Virus record (IMG/VR): IMGVR_UViG_3300005613_000489
Span: 1-20,669 of that record
DNA length: 20,669 nt
Reading direction: 5' to 3' (one strand)
Origin: a virus
A model generated the notes under the pieces. That model worked only from the letters and a program-made list of their open reading frames with translations, had not been told where the DNA came from and did not search any database. This document shows positions 6,910 through 14,950 of the stretch, piece after piece (within the stretch, counting starts at the first letter, position 1; every line of letters begins with the position of its first letter). Both the position numbers and the translations under genes were made by a program.

Positions 6910-7743
6910 ATGGCTGGTCCGCAACCAAATACAATTAAAACTGGATTATTAAAAAGTAAGATTTTAAATCTTGCTCAAACTTCAGTATATCTTGTAAAGG
7001 TTCAACCACCTGATCAGGTACAAGGTTTTTTGCGTGAAGCAGGAAGAAATCTAGATTATCTTTCAGAAGGAGCAGATTTAGAACTTCTTTGCACTGATGC
7101 TGTTCTTCCTGGAAATAGTCTTGCAACACATGATGTTACAAGTGATTATCATGGTGTTACTGAGAAGATGGCATATCGTAGAATTTATGATGAGAGTTTA
7201 GATTTAACTTTTTATGTTGATTCTGGTTATAAAATAATTGAATTTTTTGATGGATGGATTGATTATATCACTGGTATTGGAAGAAATATTTCAAGAGAAG
7301 ATACTAAAAATCCTTATATAAATTATAGGATGCAATTCCCAAATACTTATAAGAAAAATATTTTCTTAACTAAATTTGAAAAAGAAAGAAATCGTGCTTT
7401 ATACTATACTTTCATACAAGCTTTCCCTACAAATATTGTTTCGATGCCAGTTTCATATGAGGCAAGCAATATCTTAAAATGTACGGTTTCATTTTCATAT
7501 ATTAGATATGTTAGAGAAAGAGTTCAGGAAGGATTTTTAGCAGAATCACCAAAGAATCCAAATGCTCCAGGAAATCCAGATGTTCCTGTTACACAACCAC
7601 AAAGATTTTCTAGGTTTGGAAATACTGCTGGTCCCAATACTGTTTTCACTGAAAGAGACACTGCGACTGGAGCACGATTAGATGGTGGATCAGATCCACA
7701 ACCAATCACTGAAAGACAAGCCCTGGGATTAGATCCTAGATAA
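6910..7743 (+). CDS. Tail-tube-fold protein, probable gp54-like baseplate tail-tube initiator
   Basis: The 277-aa protein has a body (residues about 15-205) with features of the tail-tube fold shared by gp19, gp48 and gp54: DYHGVTEKMAYRRIYDESLDLTFYVD, a helix KIIEFFDGWIDYITG, YRMQFPNTYKKNIFLTKFE, and a C-terminal strand ILKCTVSFSYIRYVRERV. The last 70 residues are Pro/Gly-rich and probably extended. With gp48 nearby, gp54 (tube initiator) is the most likely T4 equivalent, but a second tube-like protein is possible. It has no clear Shine-Dalgarno sequence before the ATG at 6910. It starts the plus-strand tail operon and diverges from gp4. Confidence 0.7.
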   Translation: MAGPQPNTIKTGLLKSKILNLAQTSVYLVKVQPPDQVQGFLREAGRNLDYLSEGADLELLCTDAVLPGNSLATHDVTSDYHGVTEKMAYRRIYDESLDLTFYVDSGYKIIEFFDGWIDYITGIGRNISREDTKNPYINYRMQFPNTYKKNIFLTKFEKERNRALYYTFIQAFPTNIVSMPVSYEASNILKCTVSFSYIRYVRERVQEGFLAESPKNPNAPGNPDVPVTQPQRFSRFGNTAGPNTVFTERDTATGARLDGGSDPQPITERQALGLDPR

Positions 7744-7748
7744 TTTAC

Positions 7749-7756
7749 TCTAAATA
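7749..7756 (+). promoter_or_regulatory. Candidate late promoter for gp26 and the tail operon
   Basis: TCTAAATA resembles the late -10 TATAAATA with one change. It lies in the 40-base gap between the tail-tube-fold gene and gp26, 28 bases before the gp26 ATG at 7784, with an AGG just ahead of that start. Position is good; sequence match is moderate. Confidence 0.35.
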
Positions 7757-7783
7757 ATCACACTGAAACTTCTATAGGTCATT

Positions 7784-8503
7784 ATGCCTTTACCAACCAT
7801 TGCAACACCAACCTATGAACTTGAGTTGCCCTCTACAGAACAAATAGTTAAGTACAGACCTTTTCTTGTTAAAGAAGAAAAACTTTTAGTTCTTGCATTA
7901 GAAAGTGAAAGTAACAAGGAAATTTCTAATGCTATTAAAGCAGTATTAAAAAATTGTATTCAAACAAAAGGTATTAAGATAGAAACTCTTCCAACCTTTG
8001 ACATTGAATATCTCTTCTTAAATATTCGTGGTAAATCTATTGGAGAAGAGATTGAAGTTAATCTTATTGCTCCTGATGATGGTGCAACTTCTGTCCCAGT
8101 CAAAATTAATATTGATGATATTAAGGTTCAAAAGAGAGAAGGACATACAAAACAAATTAAACTTGATGACAATTTGATGATGGAGATGAAGTATCCATCA
8201 TTGGAGCAATTTATCAAAAGTAATTTTGATATGTCTGATGAGGTAAATATGGACAAGTCTTTTGAACTTGTAGCTATGTGTATTGATAAAATTTATAATG
8301 AAGATGAAGTTTGGTCTGCTGCTGATTGTACGAAGAAAGAAATTGTAGATTTTCTTGAGCAAATGAATACAGTTCAGTTCAAACAAATTGAGAAGTTTTT
8401 TGAAACAATGCCGAAACTTTCTCACGAAATTACCTTTATAAATCCAAAAACAAAAGTAGAGAGCACTGTAGTTCTGGAGGGCCTCTCAAGTTTTTTCGCT
8501 TAG
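7784..8503 (+). CDS. gp26: gp26-like baseplate hub assembly / tail-chaperone protein
   Basis: The 239-aa protein resembles T4 gp26 (208 aa, T4 baseplate family), which acts in hub assembly. Evidence is the N-terminal PSTEQIVKYRPFLVKEEKLLVLALES, the central TLPTFDIEYLFLNIRGKSIGE, and the C-terminal HEITFINPKTKVESTVVLEGLSSFF. It sits immediately before the tape-measure-like genes, the position of tail assembly chaperones in many tailed phages. The final codons TTT TTC form a slippery heptamer T_TTT_TTC at 8491-8497, one Ala codon before the TAG, with GGAGG 10 bases upstream. A -1 shift would fuse the first 238 residues to 62 residues of the next frame, giving a 300-aa product. Confidence 0.88.
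   Translation: MPLPTIATPTYELELPSTEQIVKYRPFLVKEEKLLVLALESESNKEISNAIKAVLKNCIQTKGIKIETLPTFDIEYLFLNIRGKSIGEEIEVNLIAPDDGATSVPVKINIDDIKVQKREGHTKQIKLDDNLMMEMKYPSLEQFIKSNFDMSDEVNMDKSFELVAMCIDKIYNEDEVWSAADCTKKEIVDFLEQMNTVQFKQIEKFFETMPKLSHEITFINPKTKVESTVVLEGLSSFFA
8476..8497 (+). promoter_or_regulatory. Predicted programmed -1 ribosomal frameshift site at the end of gp26
   Basis: GGAGG (8476-8480) is an internal Shine-Dalgarno-like stimulator spaced 10 bases before T_TTT_TTC (8491-8497). The heptamer is in the correct phase, with zero-frame codons TTT at 8492-8494 and TTC at 8495-8497. The zero frame ends 6 bases later at TAG 8501-8503. The -1 frame continues CGC TTA GGA ATG and is open to TAA 8683-8685. 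A weak 9-bp hairpin (8519-8540) lies 21 bases downstream. The layout matches the dnaX and lambda G/GT type of site; function is inferred. Confidence 0.65.
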
Positions 8504-8514
8504 GAATGGTACAT

Positions 8515-8685
8515 ATGGATCTTGAAAATTATTTTAAGATTAATTTTGCTTTGATGCAGTACCATAAATATTCATTAACAGAGATTGAAAATATGATGCC
8601 TTGGGAAAGGGACATCTATATTGCGTTACTACAACAACATCTGGAAGATGAAAAACTAAAGCAACAGCAATCGAATGGCATCTAA
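8515..8685 (+). CDS. Small gp51-position hub assembly ORF, possible frameshift extension of gp26
   Basis: An open frame of 56 codons from ATG 8515 (59 from ATG 8506) encodes MDLENYFKINFALMQYHKY, SLTEIENMMPWERDIYIALLQQHLEDEKLKQQQ. It is well formed, helical and acidic. ATG 8515 has AGGA nine bases upstream, while ATG 8506 has no usable spacing. Position after gp26 is that of T4 gene 51 (hub assembly), but T4 gp51 is much larger and I see no clear similarity, so the symbol is left empty. The frame is -1 relative to gp26 and open through the gp26 end, so it may be expressed as a gp26 fusion, independently, or both. It overlaps the next start by 11 bases. Confidence 0.75.
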   Translation: MDLENYFKINFALMQYHKYSLTEIENMMPWERDIYIALLQQHLEDEKLKQQQSNGI

Positions 8686-10714
8686 GGTAGAGAGATTAAG
8701 AAAAGCCTATGAATTTAAAATCGGCAAAGATCTTGCTGATAAACTTTCAGATGCACAAATTTATCTTCTTTCAAAATATTATAATTCTTTAAGTGAATCA
8801 GAGCAAAGTGATATTGATAATAAGTTTGCCAAAGGAATGTCAAATGACCTTCTTGATATGGCAAATGGAATGGCAGAAGAGAAGAAAGAATCGCCTCCTC
8901 CAGAACCACCACCATCACCAGAACCACCACCTTCTCCTCCACCATCTTCTTCAGCATTAGTTCCAGTTGGACCTCAAAAAACAGATTTAGTTGGTGAGGA
9001 AATTGATTCAAGAATATTATCTATTCTTGGATTAGAAGATGCATTTGACTTTACTTATGAAGAATATCTAACTCTTCTAAAAGAAAAAATGATTGCTGCA
9101 AGAATGGTGCAGCAAGAGATGCCTACAGAAAGTGTAGAATTAATTACAAATGAATATAAGAGAGTTAAGGGTAAAACAGGAAAATTCAAAATTAAAGCAA
9201 AGAAAATTGATATCAATAAAGTAGTTGATAAAAAAGCATCTCCTGGAAAAGTTCAATTAGATCCAAAAAAACTTTTACCTCCTGCAATAGAAGATAAGGA
9301 GCAGGAAGACAAACAAGATAAAAATCAAGATATTTTACAAGAAATCTTAGATTTCTTAAAAGGAGATTTATTAGATTCTTTAAAGTCAATTAACTCTGTT
9401 GTTGAAGATATTCTTACTACTCTCAAAGAACAAAGAGCAATTGATGCAAAGAAGGCAGAACAAGAAAGAAAATCGGCAGAGATTGAAAAAAAGAAAAAAA
9501 GAGAAGCAACTTTAGAAGGTGGGGAAGACAAGAAAACAAGTGATGTAGTTTCTAAAGTTGCAAAACCATTTACAAATTTCTTTGATACGATCAAGAATTT
9601 CTTTATGAATATCTTGCTTGGATCTGCTATCAATTTTTTATTGTCTGTCATTAAAGACCCAAGTATTATTTTGACCCCACTCAAGAACTTTGCCAATATG
9701 ATTATTGGATTCTTGAATAGTATCATTAGTTTCCTGTGGAATATGGTAATGTCACCAATCAATTTTGTAGTCGATCAAATCAATGGTGGAATAAAAGGAT
9801 TAATAGATCAAGTAAATAAGGCAATATCTTTAATACCGGGAGCAAAACCAATCACTGCTCCACAAATACCAAAAGTTCCTGATGCTCCACAAATACCAAC
9901 AATTCCAGTTCAACAACAAGAAGGTGGTGGAGAAACAATTAATATTGGTGATATATCATTAATGAGTGGTGGTGGAGTTGATAATAATACTGGAGTTAAG
10001 ATATCTGGATTTGGAAAAGATACTCAGTTAACTGCACTATCTACAGGTGAAGTTGTATTCAGTAATCCTGCTGCAGACTTTTGGGGAAGAGATAATCTTC
10101 TTGCAATGAATGCAATGGGTGGTGGAACCAATAAACCTAAGTTTGGAGCACTGAATGGTATTCAAGCAATGCAAGGTGGTGGTGTTGCTGGAGCTCCAGC
10201 AGGAGCTCCTGCTGGAGGAGGTAAAATCATTTTTGGTGCAGGACATGCAGCAAAAAATAAAGGAAGTAATGTTGGAACTGATAATTTGCCCGTTCAAGGG
10301 ACACAAGATCCAACAACAAAGGTGCCAGAGTCAGTGGCAATGATGCATTTGATTGAATCGATGCAAAAAATAGTTTCATCAAATCCGCAATTATATTCTA
10401 ATATTGGATTTCATAATATTACAGAAACTAAAGGTCCTCGTGGAATGAGCGCATCAACAAAAAGAATAGAGGGTCGAGGCGATCAATATATAGAATTTCA
10501 TTTGGATCAGTGGGGTGGGGGTGGAAGATCTGGGGTAATATCCAGAAATAGAACACCTATTGATAATGCTCTTGGGTCTGTGTTTGGAGTTTTCCCAGAG
10601 AATTTTAAACAGGGAGATCTTGCAGTTGCGGAGGCAGGTGGAACTATTTTAGAACTTGCTGCAATTGATGATCCAAAAATTCGTTCGTTTTTAAATGAAG
10701 CAAAGCGAAATTAA
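8675..10714 (+). CDS. Tape-measure-like tail protein with amidase-3-like domain, ended by an in-frame TAA
   Basis: The 679-aa protein lies where the tape measure or hub length-control gene is expected. In order: a helical N-terminus (1-70), a Pro-rich linker (72-94), a Lys/Glu coiled coil (about 209-282), a hydrophobic stretch FFDTIKNFFMNILLGSAINFLL and following segments (about 300-362), Gly/Pro-rich repeats, and a C-terminal domain (about 515-675) resembling zinc N-acetylmuramoyl-L-alanine amidases: GAGH with His524, Glu552 in VPES, His609 in EFHLD and catalytic-type Glu660 in ILELAAIDDP. All four expected residues are present, so it may cut peptidoglycan during entry. A TAA at 10712-10714 ends it, yet the same frame stays open for 86 more codons. 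The name tape measure is by position and architecture only. Confidence 0.8.
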   Translation: MASKVERLRKAYEFKIGKDLADKLSDAQIYLLSKYYNSLSESEQSDIDNKFAKGMSNDLLDMANGMAEEKKESPPPEPPPSPEPPPSPPPSSSALVPVGPQKTDLVGEEIDSRILSILGLEDAFDFTYEEYLTLLKEKMIAARMVQQEMPTESVELITNEYKRVKGKTGKFKIKAKKIDINKVVDKKASPGKVQLDPKKLLPPAIEDKEQEDKQDKNQDILQEILDFLKGDLLDSLKSINSVVEDILTTLKEQRAIDAKKAEQERKSAEIEKKKKREATLEGGEDKKTSDVVSKVAKPFTNFFDTIKNFFMNILLGSAINFLLSVIKDPSIILTPLKNFANMIIGFLNSIISFLWNMVMSPINFVVDQINGGIKGLIDQVNKAISLIPGAKPITAPQIPKVPDAPQIPTIPVQQQEGGGETINIGDISLMSGGGVDNNTGVKISGFGKDTQLTALSTGEVVFSNPAADFWGRDNLLAMNAMGGGTNKPKFGALNGIQAMQGGGVAGAPAGAPAGGGKIIFGAGHAAKNKGSNVGTDNLPVQGTQDPTTKVPESVAMMHLIESMQKIVSSNPQLYSNIGFHNITETKGPRGMSASTKRIEGRGDQYIEFHLDQWGGGGRSGVISRNRTPIDNALGSVFGVFPENFKQGDLAVAEAGGTILELAAIDDPKIRSFLNEAKRN

Positions 10715-10975
10715 TATGGTCCAGCAACTGAATCACTGGCACTTAAAATATTAAATGCAGTTGTTGGAAAGAGTGTTCCGAAGACAAAACCACCAGGACC
10801 ACCATCTGCTTCCAGACAAAAGATTGTAATGGCACCACTTCCTGTTGGTGGTGGCCAACAAGCACCGACAAGTGCTGCATCTCCAAGTCAACCAGAAGTT
10901 CCTGGATTTTCTGCTGAAGATCCAATGAATATGAGTACTTTGGTTGTTAAATCAATTTACAATATGGTAGGATAG
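10715..10975 (+). other. In-frame 86-codon continuation after the TAA (readthrough tail or mutated C-terminus)
   Basis: The frame of the preceding gene continues without a start: YGPATESLALKILNAVVGKS, a Pro-rich linker, KIVMAPLPVGGGQQAP, a second linker, then MSTLVVKSIYNMVG and a TAG at 10973-10975, four bases before the next ATG. The pattern (hydrophobic strand, Pro, GGG, then a terminal amphipathic helix) mirrors the C-terminus of the next gene (TVVVPAPVIGGGEGP to NSYYRAQLMGFLYKQG). Other frames here have no credible gene with a ribosome-binding site. Readthrough, a true nonsense mutation, or a sequencing or assembly error are all possible. Confidence 0.7.
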
Positions 10976-10979
10976 AACT

Positions 10980-13604
10980 ATGGTATTACCACTTCTTGCC
11001 ACTGCTGGAAGACAATTTTTGATGTCATCTGCAAAGAATTTTGCAAAGTCATCTGCAAAGAAAGCAATAAAAAATAAAATTAAACCAAAGAAAAAGAAAA
11101 TAAAATCTGAAAAGTTTTTTGGCAAAGATGAAAAAGGTGGAGCATTAGTTAAAACTGAAAAGCAAAAATCAAACTTTCAATCTTCTGGAGCATTAGTTAA
11201 GTATCAATCTCCTACACTTAAAGCAGATAAACTTTTGGATTTAAAACCAGAAGAAAAGAAAGGATCGATTGGTGAAGAACTTCAAAGTGTCATTGATGAA
11301 GTTAAAAAACTTAGAAGTGGTTTAGTTCAGATCAAAGGATTACTTGATGAAAGAAAAAATTCAGAACTAAAATCTCTTGTTGAAAGTAAAAAGCAAATTC
11401 AAATTGATAAGAAAAAAAGAAGAGAAAGTGAATTAGAAAGTAAAAAACCACAGAAAAAAGAAGGTGGAATTAGTTTACCTAAACCAAAATTTAGTTTCTT
11501 TGATTCTATCACTAATTTCTTTACATCAATATTAATTGGAAGTTTATTAAACTTTTTACTTGCAAATAAAGATAAAATCTTTAAAGCATTTGATGATATT
11601 TCAAAAGGATTTACAAATATTTTTGATGTGATGAGATTTTCAATTATCTCATTAACAACTGCAATGCCTGGATTGGTGAAAACACTTGCAAAACTTGGTA
11701 AAACAATTTTTAAAGGACCAGCAAAATTAACAGCTAATCTCTTAAAAAAACTTGGCGGAAGCATTAAAAATTTATTAGTTAATGTTGGAAAATCTCTCAG
11801 TGGATTTGTATCAAATACATTTAAAAATTTAACTGGTGCAGGAGCATCAGGTGCAACAAGAGCAACTGGAGTTCAGCAAAGAAGATTTAAAGGAAAGGGT
11901 GCAAAACCAAAACTCAGACAACTTCCAAAACCAGGAACGCCAAAACCAACCTCTGCAACAACAATTAAAAATGCTAAGAAGTTATTTACTAAAGGTGGAC
12001 TGAAGCATTTTAAGAGAGTTTCATCAGTATTCAAAAGAGTTCCATTTGTTGGTGCTTTGATTGGTATTGGTATTGATTTAGCAATGGGCGAGAGATTAGA
12101 TAATGCTATTGCCGGTGCTGCTGGAGCATCTCTTGGTGCAGCAATCGGTGGTGCGATTGGAACAGCAGCTATTCCAATACCTTTTGTGGGAACATTTTTG
12201 GGAGGAACAATAGGTGCTGCTGTTGGTGATTGGGCAGGTAAAGAAATTTATAAAAATTTGAGTGGACAAATAACTCAGATTAATCCACCAGTAACAGAGG
12301 AAAAACCTGATACCTCATCTACATCATCTCCATATAGTGGATTTAATCAACCACTGCCAGGAGCTCCTGGAACAACTGGATTTGTTCCAGAGGGAGCAAA
12401 TGCTGATTGGTGGTCATTGGTGGCAATATCATCTCTTGAAAGTAGCAATCAACAAGGAAGAGCAGATGTTGCCCAGTCGATTTATAACAGAGTTGCATCT
12501 GGAAAAAATTTCGGACAAACTGCAAATACAGTCAAAGGTCATATATTAGCTTCTGGACAATATCAACCAGTAAGAGAAGGTGATTCTAGATTGTTTGCAT
12601 CGATATCAGATAAAGAAAGTGCTATAGCAGCGGTGCTGTCTCATCCAAATGTGAGTAGTAGAACTGTAGCAGAAAAAATAATTAATGATACTGCAAGGGC
12701 ATTAGAGAATCCAACTCTGATAAAAAATGCTGCTGATTGGGTAGGGGGAAGAACAGATTTTGCTGTTCCTAGTGCAGCTAACAAATATCCTGGAGGCCTT
12801 GGATATAAAACCAGACACGGACATTTATTTGGGTGGTATGTCGGTCCAGGATCTATTCAATATGGAAGATCAAATCCAGGTCCTGCAGGAAAACCAAACT
12901 TTCCTGGTATTTCTACTGGACAAGCACCACCAGCACCAGAACTTCCTTCAGCAATACCATTGACTGCTCTGATAAAACAATCTCAACTACCTCCATTACC
13001 ACCAACAAATACTATACCAGGAAAACAACATTATGGTGCTCATAGATCAGGTGGAAGAAAGCACGCTGGGGTTGACTTTGATATTAGTGGAGATGAAAAA
13101 TTTTACTCAAGAATTGGTGGAGTAGTTACTAAAGTTGCAAATGATCCTGGAGGATATGGAAAATATGTTGATATCTATAATGAAACATTAAAAAGAACTG
13201 AAAGGATTGCGGAAGGTGCAAGAGTATTGGTTAAAAAAGGAGATGTTATAAGACCAGGGCAAGCCGTTGTTCAAGGAGAAAGTGAAACTGGAGTCATACA
13301 TTATGAAATCAGAAAGGGTGGTGGATATGGATTTTCTGGAACCGAAGACCCGACAAAGTTTTTAGCATCATTGGATCAAAAAGGTGGAGTTTCTGCTACT
13401 ACACAATCGCTTAGACAACAAGCATCTTATGATCAGAAAGGAGGAACTGTTGTTGTTCCTGCACCAGTAATAGGTGGTGGAGAAGGACCAATGATAATGG
13501 GAGGAAATCGAGGAACTGTACTACCAATAGGAATTATGCAAAAAGATGTATTAAATAGTTATTATCGAGCCCAACTTATGGGATTCTTATACAAGCAAGG
13601 TTAA
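10980..13604 (+). CDS. Tape-measure-like tail protein with SleB-like and M23 peptidase-like domains
   Basis: The 874-aa protein shares a coiled-coil plus hydrophobic module with the preceding gene: IDKKKRRESELE then SFFDSITNFFTSILIGSLLNFLL (about residues 140-195). A Gly/Ala zipper membrane-like segment follows (about 358-420). Residues about 473-623 look like a SleB-type cell wall hydrolase, with candidate catalytic Glu487 in SSLESSNQ, then ADVAQSIYNRVASGKNFG and GQYQPV. Residues about 684-797 look like an M23 (LytM-type) peptidase: HxxxD with His695 and Asp699, and zinc-ligand His774 in HYEIR. The usual HxH general-base His is replaced by Val772, so peptidase activity is doubtful. The N-terminus is basic. 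Expected roles are tape measure or hub component plus local peptidoglycan opening. It is coupled to gp27 through TAATG. Confidence 0.8.
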   Translation: MVLPLLATAGRQFLMSSAKNFAKSSAKKAIKNKIKPKKKKIKSEKFFGKDEKGGALVKTEKQKSNFQSSGALVKYQSPTLKADKLLDLKPEEKKGSIGEELQSVIDEVKKLRSGLVQIKGLLDERKNSELKSLVESKKQIQIDKKKRRESELESKKPQKKEGGISLPKPKFSFFDSITNFFTSILIGSLLNFLLANKDKIFKAFDDISKGFTNIFDVMRFSIISLTTAMPGLVKTLAKLGKTIFKGPAKLTANLLKKLGGSIKNLLVNVGKSLSGFVSNTFKNLTGAGASGATRATGVQQRRFKGKGAKPKLRQLPKPGTPKPTSATTIKNAKKLFTKGGLKHFKRVSSVFKRVPFVGALIGIGIDLAMGERLDNAIAGAAGASLGAAIGGAIGTAAIPIPFVGTFLGGTIGAAVGDWAGKEIYKNLSGQITQINPPVTEEKPDTSSTSSPYSGFNQPLPGAPGTTGFVPEGANADWWSLVAISSLESSNQQGRADVAQSIYNRVASGKNFGQTANTVKGHILASGQYQPVREGDSRLFASISDKESAIAAVLSHPNVSSRTVAEKIINDTARALENPTLIKNAADWVGGRTDFAVPSAANKYPGGLGYKTRHGHLFGWYVGPGSIQYGRSNPGPAGKPNFPGISTGQAPPAPELPSAIPLTALIKQSQLPPLPPTNTIPGKQHYGAHRSGGRKHAGVDFDISGDEKFYSRIGGVVTKVANDPGGYGKYVDIYNETLKRTERIAEGARVLVKKGDVIRPGQAVVQGESETGVIHYEIRKGGGYGFSGTEDPTKFLASLDQKGGVSATTQSLRQQASYDQKGGTVVVPAPVIGGGEGPMIMGGNRGTVLPIGIMQKDVLNSYYRAQLMGFLYKQG

Positions 13605-14947
13605 TGGCAGATAATTCAGCAACAAGATCTGGTAACATTACTAGGTTTCAGATCTATCAAGCAAAAAATAATGCTCAGTCAGTTGACATGAGCGCAGGAA
13701 CTGTTGAGTTATCATACTATGAAAGTGTTTTATCAAATCATATTTCCGCAACAGCCACAATTGTAGAGACTGGATTCCAAGCAAACTCTGAGGGAGTTCC
13801 GATTAATGCTCCTGGAGTAATTGATGGATTGCCAATTCGTGGTGGAGAGCAAACGATTTTAGAGTTTACTGATAATCAACCAGAAGAAAATAAACTTTCT
13901 TTTAAAGATGAGACATCTATGTATGTCAACAGAGTTCGTAATATTGATCCTGGAACTCAGAAAGATGTTTATTCAATTGACTTTGCGCCAAGAGAATTCA
14001 TTGCAAATGAGCAAACAAGGGTTGTAAAAAGATATGATGGACAGATTTCCGATTCTATTTCAAATATTTTAATAAACACTTTAAATGTTGATTCTGATAG
14101 AGTCGAAGTCGATCAAACTGAAAGAAAGTATAACTTTATTGGTAATGATCGTAAACCATTTTATGTTTGTACATGGTTAGCATCAAAATCAATTCCAAAA
14201 GTTGATGAAACAAAAAGTATTGGTGCATCTGCTGGATATTTCTTTTATCAAACTGCAGACGGATTTAAGTTTAAAGCATTAGATAATTTACTTGATCAAA
14301 AAAGAGGATATAAGAAATATACATTTACTAATACTGCAGATCTTCCTGAAGGATACAATGGAAAGATCCTTTCATATAATATTGAGAGAGATATTGACTT
14401 ACAACAGAATTTAACTCTTGGAACTTATTCAAATACAAGTCTTTTCTTTGATTTTTATGCGATGAAATATCAAAGAAAGAACTATAATATTGATGAGCAA
14501 GAAGATGGAATTAAAATTGCTGCAACTGATATTCGTTATGTTTCTGATGAATTTAGAACTGCACCATCACGATTAATGAATCATGTATTAGATGTTGGAA
14601 CACTCCCTTCTGGAAAATCAACTGAAGAACAATTGAAAGAATGGAAGAACGACCCATCAAACCCCACATTTGATGCGAAGAATACAATGGTTCAATCCAT
14701 CATGAGATATAATCAATTGTTCACTATTAAAACAAATATTGTAATAGCAGGTGACTTTAGTTTAAGAGCTGGTGACTTGATTTATTGTGAATTTCCTAAG
14801 TTAGAAGGAAATAATGTAAGTGAAACCAATCCTCAAAGTGGTGGCATATATATGATAGCAAGTCTTTGTCATCGAATCACATCAAGAGATACTTTTACAA
14901 GTCTATCACTGGTTAGAGATTCATTCGGCAGAACCCCATTTAAGTAA
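13604..14947 (+). CDS. gp27: gp27-like baseplate hub protein
   Basis: The 447-aa protein matches the gp27/gpD hub family; T4 gp27 is 391 aa and trimerises to adapt the sixfold tube to the threefold spike. Supporting features are the beta-rich N-terminal domain (TVELSYYESVLSNHISATATIVET), the second domain DRKPFYVCTWLASKSIP followed by AGYFFYQTADGFKFKALD, and the C-terminal IVIAGDFSLRAGDLIYCEFP with GGIYMIASLCHRIT and FTSLSLVRDSFGR. Its start overlaps the stop of the preceding tape-measure-like gene (TAATG), and the CP12-like gene starts 3 bases after its stop. Confidence 0.88.
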   Translation: MADNSATRSGNITRFQIYQAKNNAQSVDMSAGTVELSYYESVLSNHISATATIVETGFQANSEGVPINAPGVIDGLPIRGGEQTILEFTDNQPEENKLSFKDETSMYVNRVRNIDPGTQKDVYSIDFAPREFIANEQTRVVKRYDGQISDSISNILINTLNVDSDRVEVDQTERKYNFIGNDRKPFYVCTWLASKSIPKVDETKSIGASAGYFFYQTADGFKFKALDNLLDQKRGYKKYTFTNTADLPEGYNGKILSYNIERDIDLQQNLTLGTYSNTSLFFDFYAMKYQRKNYNIDEQEDGIKIAATDIRYVSDEFRTAPSRLMNHVLDVGTLPSGKSTEEQLKEWKNDPSNPTFDAKNTMVQSIMRYNQLFTIKTNIVIAGDFSLRAGDLIYCEFPKLEGNNVSETNPQSGGIYMIASLCHRITSRDTFTSLSLVRDSFGRTPFK

Positions 14948-14950
14948 AAT

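Noticed and set aside
9487-9493. A_AAA_AAG slippery heptamer in phase within the first tape-measure-like gene
   Set aside because: It lies in a Lys-rich coil where AAA AAG is expected. A -1 shift would run into a stop within about 15 codons, giving a simple truncation with no meaningful extension and no nearby Shine-Dalgarno-like stimulator that I can see.
10155-10343. Plus-strand open frame of 62 codons within the amidase-like region
   Set aside because: It is Gln/Lys-rich out-of-frame translation of a clear domain with catalytic-type residues in the main frame.
13683-13711. TTGACA inside gp27
   Set aside because: At 17 bases spacing the -10 position reads GAGTTA, and there is no gene start nearby, so it is not supported as a promoter.
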